Below the pieces are notes generated by a model. It was not told where the DNA came from. It saw only the letters and a list, made by a program, of their open reading frames with translations, and made no database searches. Positions 33,816-43,000 of a DNA stretch of 64,000 nt are shown in pieces (positions within the stretch are counted from its first letter, which is position 1; every line of letters begins with the position of its first letter). This DNA comes from SIG77 sp045589595. Lineage in GTDB: Bacteria; Verrucomicrobiota; Lentisphaeria; Victivallales; UBA1829. Location of the stretch: the NCBI GenBank assembly GCA_045589595.1, contig JAZNPK010000026.1:1-64000 (forward strand). The letters run 5' to 3'. A program made the translations under genes and the position numbers.

Positions 33816-36482
33816 TTATTTCCCCGTCGTTTTGAATTCCATGTTAGAGAGCTTCTTCAACTGATAGATCGTGAAGAGCAGTGTGGTGACACCCAGCACC
33901 CATGCCATCGCAATGGCTGTGCCGAACCGCAGGTTGGTATAGGCTTCTTTGAAGATCTGCAGTTCCGCCACGTTGGTGTCGGCGTTACCGAATGTCATAA
34001 TAAGGATCATACCACCGCTCTGTGCAGCACCGATAAAGGCACCCACGAAGTTGATGATGATCAGCGCTTTCAGCGTGGGCAGTGTCACATGCCAGATCTT
34101 CTGGAAGAAGTTGGCACCGTCGATTTCGGCGGCTTCGTATGTGTCATCCGGCACACCTTTGAGCGCGGCGAGATAGATCAGACAGCCCGGACCGGCACTG
34201 GACCAGATCGCGGGCAGTACGCACGCGAGCATTGCCCATTTGGAGTCTTCCAACCATGCGATCGGTTCAAACACGATCCCGGTATAACCGTGATCGAACA
34301 GGGAAACAATGGGAACCAGAACATAGTTGAGCCCGTCTGTGATGGACTGAAGCACCTGGTTCATGATACCGGTGGGACCGGACTGATAGAAGAGTTTCCA
34401 CATGTAGATCACCACCAGACCGCTCATCACGGCAGGCAGGTAATACAGCGTTCTGTAAACGATTTTGCAGTGAGAAACTTCCTGAAGCAGGATCGCCAGA
34501 ATGATCGGGGCGACAAAACCCAGACCCAGGATCAGCACCATGTAACGCAGCGTGTTGTACACACTCTTCCACCAGTCAACACTGAACAGAACGTCCGCAA
34601 GGTTGTTCATGCCGGTGAAGGTGGAGCCGCCGACCACACGGTAATCCTGGAAGAGGAGCATGGAGCCGGAGATCATCGGATAATAGATCCAGATCAGGAT
34701 ACTCAGCAAGGCGGGGATCATAATGAGATAGCCCAGTGCATTTTTGCGGAATTCCCAGCCGCGGCGCTTGCCGGAATAACTGTCCTTCGGCGAGAAGATG
34801 ATCCAGATACGGTGCAGTGCATAGCAGAACAATGCGCAGATGGCGATACCCACGACCACAGCCCAGCCGTTACGGCGGGAGCGTTCTTCGGGAGAAAGTT
34901 TACCGATCATCTGTTCCGTTGTTTTTGTGGAGGATTTTTCCAGCAGACCCTGAAGCAGCTGCAGCCGTTCTTCCCGGTCAGCGGGCAATTCATTTTTACG
35001 GGCGAGCTGCATCGCTTCGTTCAGCGGTTCAGTCATATAGGTATAGACCATCTGACAGTTTCTGCCGTAGGGTTCCGGTTTCCCGTTTTTGATCGCATCG
35101 TTGAACACGACTTCCAGTTCTGCGGGGAAGTATTTCAGATATTCCGTATAGCCGTATTTGCGGAGCCATTCGGGACTGAGGGTTCTGCCCATACCGTTGG
35201 CGACCATCACGTCTGCCGTGATCTGCTGCGCTTCACGGGAGTTGATGAACTTCACATACTGCCACGCCGCTTCACGGATCTCTTCTGCGGAACACCATTC
35301 GCCATCCACGTTTTTGCGGCGTTCGATGCCGGAGAAGATACCGATCATGTTGGAGTTGATTTCAGTACCGGATGTCATGCCTTTTTCCATGGGCGGGAAG
35401 GGACCGATGCCCACGAGAGACATATCGATCGTACCAGCCATACTGCGGTTGTCCATGTACTGCACTGCCATACCGATACAGCCTTCATTCCAGAGGTTTC
35501 TGCCCTGATTGGCTGCGGTATTGGCGGAAAGGGCGGTATAACCGCGCTGTTTTTTGCCGTCGGAGTCGATCCATTCTTCTGTGGCGAGTCTCACATAATA
35601 ATCCAGAGCAACGGCAGCTTCGCGGGTTCCGTATGCGGCTTCCCATTCGCCGTCTTTGTTTTTGACCACGGCATCACCGCCGGCAGACCAGAGGAACGCC
35701 ATGAAGTCCCAGGATGCCTGAGGACCGCCGCTCATATGCATACCGAAACGTTCCTGACTGGGGTCGGAAAGTTTCTTGGCATATTCATACAGTTCTTTCC
35801 AGTCCTGGGGCGGTCTGTCGGGGTCGAGACCGGCTTCCTGGAACAGGTCTTTTCTCCACATAAGAACGCGTACGCTCACGTGACCAGCCATACCCCAGAC
35901 ATAAGTACCAGCGGGGTTACCCTTGATCGCCGGACCTTCACGGCGGACCACAGGCCGCACGGGACCGGGGATCGTCTTCATATATTCTTCGACGCCGCCG
36001 GGGAAGTCACGCTCGATGAATTTGTCGAGCGGATAGAGGAAGCTCTGCTGGATGTAGGAGTCAGACATACGGAAGTTGATGTAGCTGAACACGTCCGGAG
36101 CATTGCCGCCTGCGATGGCGAGCATGATTTTGGATTCGTCCTGAATGCCCGGGATCGTAATACCGGCAAAGGAAGAAACATCAATGTGAGGATATTTTTT
36201 CTTGAATGCCTGGAAGACCGCGATCTCAGTTTTGCTTCTCGGGTCCGTCCGCTTCGGGTCGGGGATCCACATCAGACGCAAGGGGATGCGCTTGACTTTT
36301 TTTGCTTTCGCCGGAGCTTGCTTTGCCTGTTCCGCTGCCGCAGGTGGTTGTTGCGCCTGTACTGCTTTTGCTTCAGGCTTACTGTTTTCGGACATTCCTG
36401 TGCTTGCGCCTGCAAGAATGACTGCCGCACTTGCTGCTGCAAGTGTGATCAAGATTTTTTTTGCCAGCATTTTGTTCCTCAT
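33816..36482 (-). CDS. Fusion of extracellular sugar-binding protein and MalF-type ABC permease
   Basis: 888 residues in one frame. The N-terminal hydrophobic segment (about 8-27) and an Ala/Pro/Lys linker lead to a solute-binding domain at about 65-530 (RIPLRLMWIPDPK, IMLAIAGGNAPDVFSYINF, ARTG-type hinge absent). A joining membrane helix at about 540-563 (GWAVVVGIAICALFCYALH) precedes a complete MalF-like permease (575-888) with EAA loop DDTYEAAEIDGANFFQKIWH at about 781. The extra helix brings the chain back to the cytoplasm, so both halves keep normal topology. Binding proteins are usually separate lipoproteins. First gene of the transporter operon, promoter 36541-36569. Confidence 0.88.
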   Translation of the reverse strand: MRNKMLAKKILITLAAASAAVILAGASTGMSENSKPEAKAVQAQQPPAAAEQAKQAPAKAKKVKRIPLRLMWIPDPKRTDPRSKTEIAVFQAFKKKYPHIDVSSFAGITIPGIQDESKIMLAIAGGNAPDVFSYINFRMSDSYIQQSFLYPLDKFIERDFPGGVEEYMKTIPGPVRPVVRREGPAIKGNPAGTYVWGMAGHVSVRVLMWRKDLFQEAGLDPDRPPQDWKELYEYAKKLSDPSQERFGMHMSGGPQASWDFMAFLWSAGGDAVVKNKDGEWEAAYGTREAAVALDYYVRLATEEWIDSDGKKQRGYTALSANTAANQGRNLWNEGCIGMAVQYMDNRSMAGTIDMSLVGIGPFPPMEKGMTSGTEINSNMIGIFSGIERRKNVDGEWCSAEEIREAAWQYVKFINSREAQQITADVMVANGMGRTLSPEWLRKYGYTEYLKYFPAELEVVFNDAIKNGKPEPYGRNCQMVYTYMTEPLNEAMQLARKNELPADREERLQLLQGLLEKSSTKTTEQMIGKLSPEERSRRNGWAVVVGIAICALFCYALHRIWIIFSPKDSYSGKRRGWEFRKNALGYLIMIPALLSILIWIYYPMISGSMLLFQDYRVVGGSTFTGMNNLADVLFSVDWWKSVYNTLRYMVLILGLGFVAPIILAILLQEVSHCKIVYRTLYYLPAVMSGLVVIYMWKLFYQSGPTGIMNQVLQSITDGLNYVLVPIVSLFDHGYTGIVFEPIAWLEDSKWAMLACVLPAIWSSAGPGCLIYLAALKGVPDDTYEAAEIDGANFFQKIWHVTLPTLKALIIINFVGAFIGAAQSGGMILIMTFGNADTNVAELQIFKEAYTNLRFGTAIAMAWVLGVTTLLFTIYQLKKLSNMEFKTTGK

Positions 36483-36540
36483 ATCATGAAACTGTTTTTT
36501 GTGTCATTCAAAATCGCGTTGATCCAAACATACATCGTGT

Positions 36541-36569
36541 ACTATAATACATTCTTTCCGTTTTCTCAA
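36541..36569 (-). promoter_or_regulatory. Promoter of the sugar ABC transporter operon
   Basis: Minus strand: -35 TTGAGA (36569-36564), 17-bp spacer, -10 TATAGT (36546-36541), 58 bp before ATG 36482. Confidence 0.7.
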
Positions 36570-36605
36570 GTCCAAATCAGAAATAAAAACGCAAAAAATC
36601 AGAAT

Positions 36606-36640
36606 ATATACAGAAAAACGGCTCTGAAAAAGAGTTTTTT
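36606..36640 (-). terminator. Weak terminator-like hairpin
   Basis: CTCT (36621 region) pairs with AGAG a few bases on, with T- and A-runs on both sides. The stem is short, so support is weak; it follows the stop of the FGE-like gene. Confidence 0.3.
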
Positions 36641-36644
36641 TCCA

Positions 36645-37994
36645 TCAAATCGTCAGATTGCTGATCTTGTTTTTGATGATCGGCGCAAGGACCGGACGGA
36701 ATCCGACACCGTTGTTGTCCTCGTTCTGGGGCATGAAATCGCGGGCGGCACTGCGGAGCTGGGACGGCATATTGCCCCAGTTCCCGCCGCGGATGACCTT
36801 GCAGGGGATCTCTCTGGTGATCGTTCCGGCATCGAATGGACGGAACTGTTTGTACTGGACCGGAGCCGCCACATCGTTCCGGGGGTCCATCCGGGCAGCG
36901 GGGATGGTGCTGATGGTGGAGTAGAATGTGGGACTGTAATAATCGTAGCACCATTCCGACACATTGCCGGACATATCATACAATCCGAATGCGTTGGGCT
37001 TGAGTGCGCCCACCGGAGACATGGCGGGGTAGGGGTCTGCCGGAGCAAGTTCCCATTCACCCCGGACTCTCCAGCCGAATCTGTCGCCGGCTTTTTTATC
37101 CAGACTGTTGGCGTATTTTGCACCTTCCGCGCCGAATCTGTCGCCCCAGTAAAAAATGGTATCTGTTCCTGCGCGACATGCGTATTCCCATTCTGCTTCC
37201 GTCGGCAGACGGTATTCATATCCTTCGGGGACACGGCCGAGTTTCCGTTCTTCCTCGGTAAGTTTTTTACAGAAGAACATTGCCTGATCCCATGTGATGC
37301 GACCGGCAGGACTGTTCAGCTGATCCAGTTTCATGCCGTTCCATTCGGGCATTCTGTATCCGGTGATCAGTTTTCTGATCTGCCACACATCGACTTCGCG
37401 TTTTGCCATCCAGAAGGAACGTGTGATCTTCACCCGGTTCCGGGGGCGTTCTGCGGGGGAAATATTGTCGCCGACTTTCCCGGAGCCGCCCATGAAAAAC
37501 TGTCCGGCGGGAATGAACGCCATATCCAGCATGGCGTTTGCCGTGATGAAGGGTGCCTGATCGATGGGATGAGTGTTCCGGATCACAGCACCGTATTTCA
37601 CACAGCGTTCCGCCATCTGATCCTGCAGTTCGTTGTCACGGCGGCGTGCGGCAAAATCGCTGAGCCATTCCGCAGTCCGCATGGCTTTGACCGCATTGAC
37701 GGCTGACGGGTAGAGTTGATCGGCATCTTCCGAAAAAGTTTTTTCCAGCTTTTCCAGATATGCCAATTGTTTTCCGATATGTTCTTCAGCGGCTGCTTCA
37801 TTGCGGAAATAGGAGATCAGCCCGATGACCACACCGATGATCACTGCCGCGATCACAAGGGACATCGTCAGTTTGAAGATGCGCAGTTTATGTGCTTCGT
37901 GCTGAAGGATCGTCATCAGACCGGGATCGACTTTGCTCTGTCTTGCGCCGTGCAGCGGCTTTTTCGGCGTCTGTTTTCTGACCTTTTTATCCAT
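36645..37994 (-). CDS. Membrane-anchored formylglycine-generating-enzyme-like (SUMF1) protein lacking the catalytic cysteines
   Basis: 449 residues. A Lys-rich cytoplasmic start and one membrane helix (about 44-62, MSLVIAAVIIGVVIGLISYF) are followed by a coiled region and a SUMF1/FGE-sulfatase domain from about 155: DMAFIPAGQFFMGGSG, YEYRLPTEAEWEYACRAGT, NAFGLYDMSGNVSEWCYDYY, and VIRGGNWGNMPSQLRSAARD. In true formylglycine-generating enzymes the last stretch holds two active-site cysteines; here it has none. It is therefore probably not sulfatase-activating and may be a binding or structural version of the fold. It is upstream of, but transcribed separately from, the ABC transporter. Confidence 0.85.
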   Translation of the reverse strand: MDKKVRKQTPKKPLHGARQSKVDPGLMTILQHEAHKLRIFKLTMSLVIAAVIIGVVIGLISYFRNEAAAEEHIGKQLAYLEKLEKTFSEDADQLYPSAVNAVKAMRTAEWLSDFAARRRDNELQDQMAERCVKYGAVIRNTHPIDQAPFITANAMLDMAFIPAGQFFMGGSGKVGDNISPAERPRNRVKITRSFWMAKREVDVWQIRKLITGYRMPEWNGMKLDQLNSPAGRITWDQAMFFCKKLTEEERKLGRVPEGYEYRLPTEAEWEYACRAGTDTIFYWGDRFGAEGAKYANSLDKKAGDRFGWRVRGEWELAPADPYPAMSPVGALKPNAFGLYDMSGNVSEWCYDYYSPTFYSTISTIPAARMDPRNDVAAPVQYKQFRPFDAGTITREIPCKVIRGGNWGNMPSQLRSAARDFMPQNEDNNGVGFRPVLAPIIKNKISNLTI

Positions 37995-38137
37995 ATTTTT
38001 CAGTTCTCCTCTCGCGGTTATGTCTGTTATACCCGGTTAATATATCACAAAAAGTGAAAATTTCTTGTATAAAATGATGAAAAAAACATAAAAGTGGTAT
38101 ATATTACCATTATATAATCAAACTCAGGAGTAGAAAA

Positions 38138-39997
38138 TTGCAGGAAGAATTTTATGATGTTGCCGTGATCGGCGGCGGTCATGCTGCTGTGGAAGCCGCA
38201 CTCGCTTCTGCCAGAGCCGGGGCAAAGACCCTGATGCTGACCATCAATCTGGACCATATCGCCCAGATGAGCTGCAATCCCTGTATCGGCGGGATCGCCA
38301 AAGGGATCGTTGTTCGTGAGATCGATGCGCTCGGCGGTGCCATGGCGGCAGTGGCGGATGCCTCGCGGATCCAGTTCCGCATGTTGAACCGGACGAAGGG
38401 ACCGGCAGTCTGGTCTCCCCGGGAACAGTGCGATAAAGTCTGCTATCAGCGTGCCATGAAACTGCTGCTGGAACGGACGGAAAATCTGACGATCCGGCAG
38501 GGAATGGCTGTTTCTTTTCTGACCGATCCGGAAAGCGGTGCTGTCTGCGGCGTTACCGATCAGTTCGGCGATCAGTTCCATACGAAAGCTGTTGTTGTTG
38601 CCACCGGAACATTTCTCCGGGGAAAACTGCATTACGGTTTGCAGAATTTTTCCGGCGGCAGGGCGGGTGATCCCCCTTCCGTTGAACTTTCCACGGCATT
38701 GAAAGATCAACTGGGATTGCGGATGGGGCGTCTCAAAACCGGAACTCCGCCCCGGCTTCTGAAAAACAGTATTGACTTTACAAAGATGCGCGCCCAATAT
38801 TCTGAAACGGCAGAAGAATATTTCTCCTGTTACCCCGATGATTCCATCAAGCCGGAGACCACGAACAGGAATATGCCGTGTCACATGACCTACACCACAA
38901 AGGAAACCGCGGATTTTGTCCGCGCCAATCTGGACAAGGCGCCGATGTATAACGGTCTGATCGAAGGGATCGGAACGCGGTACTGTCCTTCCTTTGAAGA
39001 TAAAGTGGTCCGTTTCCCCGATCATGAACGCCATCTGCTCTATCTGGAGCCGGAGGGCGAGTTCACCGATGAATATTACGTCAACGGTATTTCCACCAGT
39101 CTGCCGCCGGAAGTCCAATGCGCCATGCTCCGCACCGTGCCCGGACTGGAACATGCGGAGATCGCCCGTTACGCTTACGCCATCGAATATGATTTTGTTT
39201 ATCCGGATGAACTCAATCGTACCCTCGGCGTGAAAAAATGGAAAGGTCTGTATCATGCCGGACAGATCAACGGCACAAGCGGATATGAAGAAGCTGCCAT
39301 TCAGGGGCTGTTCGCCGGTTTGAATGCCGCCCGTTACGCACAGGGAAAAACACAGGTCGAACCCGGACGCGATGAAGCGTACGCCGGTGTGCTGGTGGAT
39401 GACCTGGTGACAAAAGAGATCGTGGAACCCTACCGTCTTTTTACGAGCCGCGCCGAATACCGTTTGTCGCTCCGGCAGGATAATGCCGATTTCCGGCTGA
39501 GCGAAAAAGCCTATGAATGGGGCATCCTCCCCGAACACAAATACCGTCAGTTCCGCGCGTATGCGGACCGCTGTTCCGAGCTGGAGGAAGCCTGTAAAAA
39601 GACCCGCGTGCCCGGCGGCAGGACCCGTTGGGATCTGCTCAAGGACTGCAACGGCAGAGTGGAAGATCTGGATCAGACAGGTCTGCCGTTCTTCCGGCTG
39701 GATGATCCCCTCGACCGCCGCGTACTCCGTCAGCTGGTGATCCGGGCGCATTATGAAGGTTATCTCCGGCAGGAAGCCATGTCCGTGGCGCATCTGCGCG
39801 CTCTGGAAAACTGGCGTATCCCCGAAACGCTGGATTACGATCTGATCCCCGGTCTGCGGAATGAATCCCGGATGAAACTGAAAAAAGTCGCACCCGCGTC
39901 TCTGTCTCAGGCGAGTCGTATTGACGGCGTCACACCGGCGGAGATCGCGCTGCTTCAGGTCCATATTTCCCGCCTCCGCAGAGACGGTCAGGAGTAA
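38138..39997 (+). CDS. mnmG: tRNA uridine-5-carboxymethylaminomethyl(34) synthesis enzyme MnmG
   Basis: FAD protein that with MnmE modifies wobble U34 of tRNAs. 619 residues, usual length. FAD motif DVAVIGGGHAAVEAALAS, signature CNPCIGGIAKGIVVREIDAL, GRLKTGTPPRL, and GLYHAGQINGTSGYEEAAIQ, with the C-terminal helical region. Start is TTG at 38138, with AGGAG 8-9 nt before it; no ATG fits. A TATAAT box lies at 38113-38118 without a clear -35. The OppC-like gene follows 7 bp later. MnmE is encoded about 10 kb away in this window. Confidence 0.97.
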   Translation: MQEEFYDVAVIGGGHAAVEAALASARAGAKTLMLTINLDHIAQMSCNPCIGGIAKGIVVREIDALGGAMAAVADASRIQFRMLNRTKGPAVWSPREQCDKVCYQRAMKLLLERTENLTIRQGMAVSFLTDPESGAVCGVTDQFGDQFHTKAVVVATGTFLRGKLHYGLQNFSGGRAGDPPSVELSTALKDQLGLRMGRLKTGTPPRLLKNSIDFTKMRAQYSETAEEYFSCYPDDSIKPETTNRNMPCHMTYTTKETADFVRANLDKAPMYNGLIEGIGTRYCPSFEDKVVRFPDHERHLLYLEPEGEFTDEYYVNGISTSLPPEVQCAMLRTVPGLEHAEIARYAYAIEYDFVYPDELNRTLGVKKWKGLYHAGQINGTSGYEEAAIQGLFAGLNAARYAQGKTQVEPGRDEAYAGVLVDDLVTKEIVEPYRLFTSRAEYRLSLRQDNADFRLSEKAYEWGILPEHKYRQFRAYADRCSELEEACKKTRVPGGRTRWDLLKDCNGRVEDLDQTGLPFFRLDDPLDRRVLRQLVIRAHYEGYLRQEAMSVAHLRALENWRIPETLDYDLIPGLRNESRMKLKKVAPASLSQASRIDGVTPAEIALLQVHISRLRRDGQE

Positions 39998-40004
39998 CGG
40001 CACG

Positions 40005-40919
40005 ATGATCTGGAAACGGCTGATGAAACAGAGGTTCGCCTTGTCGTCCCTGATCATTTGTCTGCTGTTTCTGGGACTGGCTGTTTTTGCCGAGATCTAT
40101 TCCGCACATTGTGCCGCCACCGGAAAAACACCCGTCTATGAAGAGATCGCACCCGAAAAACGGAATCTGCCGCCCTGCCGGGAATACTGGATGGGAACCG
40201 ATTATCTGGGGCGATCGGTGCTGGTACGCGCCGTGTTCGGTGCCAAAACTGCCGTAAAAGTGGGCGTGATCGCATCTCTGATCTCCGCGCTTTTCGGCGT
40301 CCTGCTCGGTATCTGGGCGGGATATAAAGGCGGAAAGACCGATGATTTTGTGGTGTGGATCTACAGTACATTCGCGTCCATGCCAACATTGCTGTTTATT
40401 CTTGCATTTTCTCTCCTCGTCTCAAAAGGTTTTCTCTTTCCGCCACTGGAAAGTGCCTTCGCCGGTCTCGCCGCTCTGCTGCGGACTGAGCCGGGGATGC
40501 TTTCCGTTTACCTCGGGATCGGTCTGACCGGATGGGTGGCGCTATGCCGCGTGGTCCGGGCGGAAACGATGAAACTCCGGGAAATGCAATATGTTCAGGC
40601 GGCAAAGACGCTGGGCGTCAGCGATACCCGGATCGTATTCCGTCATATCCTGCCGAACCTGTCGCATCTGATCATTGTGTACTTTACCATGCGCTTTGCT
40701 TTTGCGGTCATGACGGAGGTGATTGTCAGTTACCTCGGCTTCGGTGCTCAGCGCGAACCCAGTTGGGGCGCTATGATCTCGCAGGGGCAGAGTCAGCTCT
40801 GGCGCGGTATCTGGTGGGAAGCAGGCACTGCCACGCTCTTTATGTTCGTACTCGTATTGGCTTTGAACCTGCTCGGAGATGCCCTCCGCGATGCAACTGA
40901 TCCGAAATTGAAATTCTGA
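40005..40919 (+). CDS. OppC/DppC-type ABC transporter permease
   Basis: 304 residues, family length. N-terminal TM, a periplasmic loop with the family motif YWMGTDYLGRSVLVRAVFGAK, further TM helices and the EAA loop VQAAKTLGVSDTRIVFRHIL. C-terminal SYLGFGAQREPSWGAMIS is typical of DppC. ATG 40005 with AGGAG upstream is preferred over 39921, which overlaps mnmG by 77 bp. No OppB, binding protein or ATPase gene is adjacent, so partners must be elsewhere. Immediately behind mnmG and likely co-transcribed. Confidence 0.9.
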   Translation: MIWKRLMKQRFALSSLIICLLFLGLAVFAEIYSAHCAATGKTPVYEEIAPEKRNLPPCREYWMGTDYLGRSVLVRAVFGAKTAVKVGVIASLISALFGVLLGIWAGYKGGKTDDFVVWIYSTFASMPTLLFILAFSLLVSKGFLFPPLESAFAGLAALLRTEPGMLSVYLGIGLTGWVALCRVVRAETMKLREMQYVQAAKTLGVSDTRIVFRHILPNLSHLIIVYFTMRFAFAVMTEVIVSYLGFGAQREPSWGAMISQGQSQLWRGIWWEAGTATLFMFVLVLALNLLGDALRDATDPKLKF

Positions 40920-40949
40920 ACCATATACCATAATGAAAGGAACGGTTTT

Positions 40950-41855
40950 ATGAAAATCGCAGTCGCAACCGATTATATCGGCAGTACCGGAAGTCCTGAA
41001 CGCCCCCTCCGCCTTCTGGCTGAAGCCGGATTCACGCATCTCCACTGGTGCCATCAGTGGTGTACGGATTTCCTGTACAGCAAATATGAAATGGCTGAAT
41101 ATAAACGCCTCCTGAAAGAACTGGATCTCACTCTGCTGGATATCCACGGCAGTCAGGGCAGAGAAAAATGCTGGTACAGCCTGGAAGAATATCAGCGTAA
41201 GTCCGGCGTGGAACTGGTGATCAACCGCATCGAAATGATGACTGAACTGGAAGCCGCAGAAGGCGGTGCGGTGATGATGCATTTTCCCGTGATCCAGTAC
41301 AATCATACACGGGAAAATATCGCGCACATCCAGAAACAGATGGACGCATTCAGAAAAACATTGGACGAATTGATGCCTGTCCTCGAAAAACATAACCGCA
41401 AAATCGCCCTCGAAAATATGTGGAGCGATCTCTGGATCACCATGCGTGAGATCCTGACAGAATATCCCGCAGAACGCATCGGGATCTGCTACGACTCCGG
41501 TCACGCCAACAGCAATACCCTGAAACAGATGGATTTCCTCGAAGAAAACAAGGACCGGCTGGAAGCACTCCACCTCCACGATAACGACGGAAACGGCGAC
41601 CTGCATCAGCCCCCGTTCTTCGGAAGCGTTGACTGGGAACGGCTCGCCGGGATCATCGGAACAAGCAAGTCTTATACCCGCCCCGTCAGCTTCGAACTTG
41701 CAATGTGCAATACCCCGTTCTATGATCGCGAAAAAAGCGAAAAGAATGAACCACAGACCGATGAAGCCGTCCGCACATTCCTCGCAGACGCTTATCAGAG
41801 ATGTCTGAAGTTTGCAAATATGGTTCAGGATGTGCGCACCCTGAAACAGAGCTGA
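40950..41855 (+). CDS. Sugar phosphate isomerase/epimerase (TIM barrel)
   Basis: 301 residues, xylose-isomerase-like/AP-endonuclease-2 superfamily. MKIAVATDYIGS, HLHWCHQWCTDF, LLDIHGSQGREK, metal-ligand type residues in RKIALENMWSDLW, GICYDSGHANS and LEALHLHDNDGNGDLH, ending with PVSFELAMCN. AAAGGA lies before the ATG. Cytoplasmic, 30 bp after the OppC-like gene. Distinct in sequence from the paralogue at 2374-3225. Substrate unknown. Confidence 0.88.
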   Translation: MKIAVATDYIGSTGSPERPLRLLAEAGFTHLHWCHQWCTDFLYSKYEMAEYKRLLKELDLTLLDIHGSQGREKCWYSLEEYQRKSGVELVINRIEMMTELEAAEGGAVMMHFPVIQYNHTRENIAHIQKQMDAFRKTLDELMPVLEKHNRKIALENMWSDLWITMREILTEYPAERIGICYDSGHANSNTLKQMDFLEENKDRLEALHLHDNDGNGDLHQPPFFGSVDWERLAGIIGTSKSYTRPVSFELAMCNTPFYDREKSEKNEPQTDEAVRTFLADAYQRCLKFANMVQDVRTLKQS

Positions 41856-41873
41856 TCATAACCACTGTAAACG

Positions 41874-41970
41874 GATGCGGGGCACAGCACCACGCCCGGA
41901 AAACCGGGCGTGAGACCGGACTTGTCCGGTCAGCGGCGGCAGACGCCGCCGCGGTGCTGTGCCCCGCGTC
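41874..41970. repeat. Four-way-junction palindromic element, copy B
   Basis: Outer 18-bp inverted repeat (41874-41891 with 41953-41970, one T-G pair) encloses H1 41892-41899/41904-41911 (8 bp, AAAA loop), H2 41914-41920/41925-41931 (7 bp, 4-nt loop) and H3 41933-41940/41945-41952 (8 bp, AGAC loop). Only bases 41912-41913 and 41932 are unpaired at the junction. It lies between the convergent isomerase and cysK genes. Neither arm has a T-run, so it is not a classical terminator. Confidence 0.93.
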
Positions 41971-41990
41971 TTTGCGGTATATCTTCTGAT

Positions 41991-42917
41991 TTAAGCCTCA
42001 AAGAGCCAGCTGGAGAGATACCGTTCTCCGCTGTCGGGCAGGATCGCAAGGATGCGTTTATTTTTATTTTCGGGGCGTTTTGCCAGTTCGAGAGCGGCGT
42101 ACAATGCGGCGCCGCCGGAGATGCCGATAAGGATCCCTTCCTGCGCGGCGCAAGCGCGTGCGATCCTTCCGGCGTCCCCGTGATGGACATCCATTACTTC
42201 GTCCACGAGACTTCTGTCCAGGTTGGCGGGAATGAAATTTGCACCGATGCCTTGGATCTTATGGGGTGCTGCAGTGCCGCCGTTGAGAACGGGTGAATCT
42301 GCGGGTTCCACAGCAACGGTATAGAGGTCCGGATTTTTTGATTTGAGATATTTTGCCGTGCCGGTGAGGGTTCCGCCTGTGCCGACGCCGGCAACAAAAA
42401 TATCCAGTTTGCCCCCGCAATCGTTCCAGATTTCCGGACCGGTTGCCGCTTCGTGTGCTGCGGGATTTGCCGGATTTTCAAACTGCTGCGGCATCCATGA
42501 TCCGGGATTTTCTGCAAGGATCTCCTGAGCTTTGGCGATGGAGCCCGTCATACCGTCGGCGCCGGGTGTCAGAACGATCTCTGCGCCGAATGCTGCAAGC
42601 AGTTTCCGCCGTTCAATGCTCATGGTATCGGGCATCGTCAGGATCAGTTTATATCCTTTGACGGCGGCGGCGACAGCGAGACCGATCCCTGTATTTCCGC
42701 TGGTTGGTTCCACGATCAATGCACCGGGTTTCAGGATCCCCTGCTGTTCTGCGGTTTCCACCATCGCGATCCCGACTCTGTCCTTGACGCTTCCGCCGGG
42801 ATTCCCGGATTCGATCTTGACCAGCACTTCTGCCGCACCGTCCACGTTGAGTTTACCGATCCGTACGACCGGCGTATTGCCCACTGTTTCGAGAACTGAA
42901 TTTTTAATGTTTTCCAT
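41991..42917 (-). CDS. cysK: Cysteine synthase A (O-acetylserine sulfhydrylase)
   Basis: PLP enzyme making cysteine from O-acetylserine and sulfide. 308 residues. PLP lysine 45 in GNPGGSVKDRVG, phosphate-binding VEPTSGNTGIGLA, GGKLDIFVAGVGTGGTLTG, and the C-terminal GISGGAALYAAL. An excellent ribosome site (GAGGTGATC) precedes ATG 42917. The terminator of the upstream operon lies 18-55 bp before it; its own promoter was not found. Confidence 0.96.
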   Translation of the reverse strand: MENIKNSVLETVGNTPVVRIGKLNVDGAAEVLVKIESGNPGGSVKDRVGIAMVETAEQQGILKPGALIVEPTSGNTGIGLAVAAAVKGYKLILTMPDTMSIERRKLLAAFGAEIVLTPGADGMTGSIAKAQEILAENPGSWMPQQFENPANPAAHEAATGPEIWNDCGGKLDIFVAGVGTGGTLTGTAKYLKSKNPDLYTVAVEPADSPVLNGGTAAPHKIQGIGANFIPANLDRSLVDEVMDVHHGDAGRIARACAAQEGILIGISGGAALYAALELAKRPENKNKRILAILPDSGERYLSSWLFEA

Positions 42918-42934
42918 AAGATGATCACCTCAAT

Positions 42935-42972
42935 AAAAAAGGGATAAAACCGCTTTACTGATTTTATCCCTT
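42935..42972 (-). terminator. Terminator of the LamG/GH123-like operon
   Basis: AAGGGATAAAA (42939-42949) pairs with 42962-42972 around a 12-nt loop; plus-strand A6 at 42935-42940 gives the minus-strand U-tract. Confidence 0.85.
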
Positions 42973-43000
42973 GACTGTTTGATGTCAGACGGCAGAATGA

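Noticed and set aside
34089..37706. Open frame of 1205 codons on the plus strand across the binding-protein fusion and FGE-like genes
   Set aside because: Spans two clear minus-strand genes and their intergenic promoter; composition (His, Gly, Phe, Asp) is typical of an antisense shadow.
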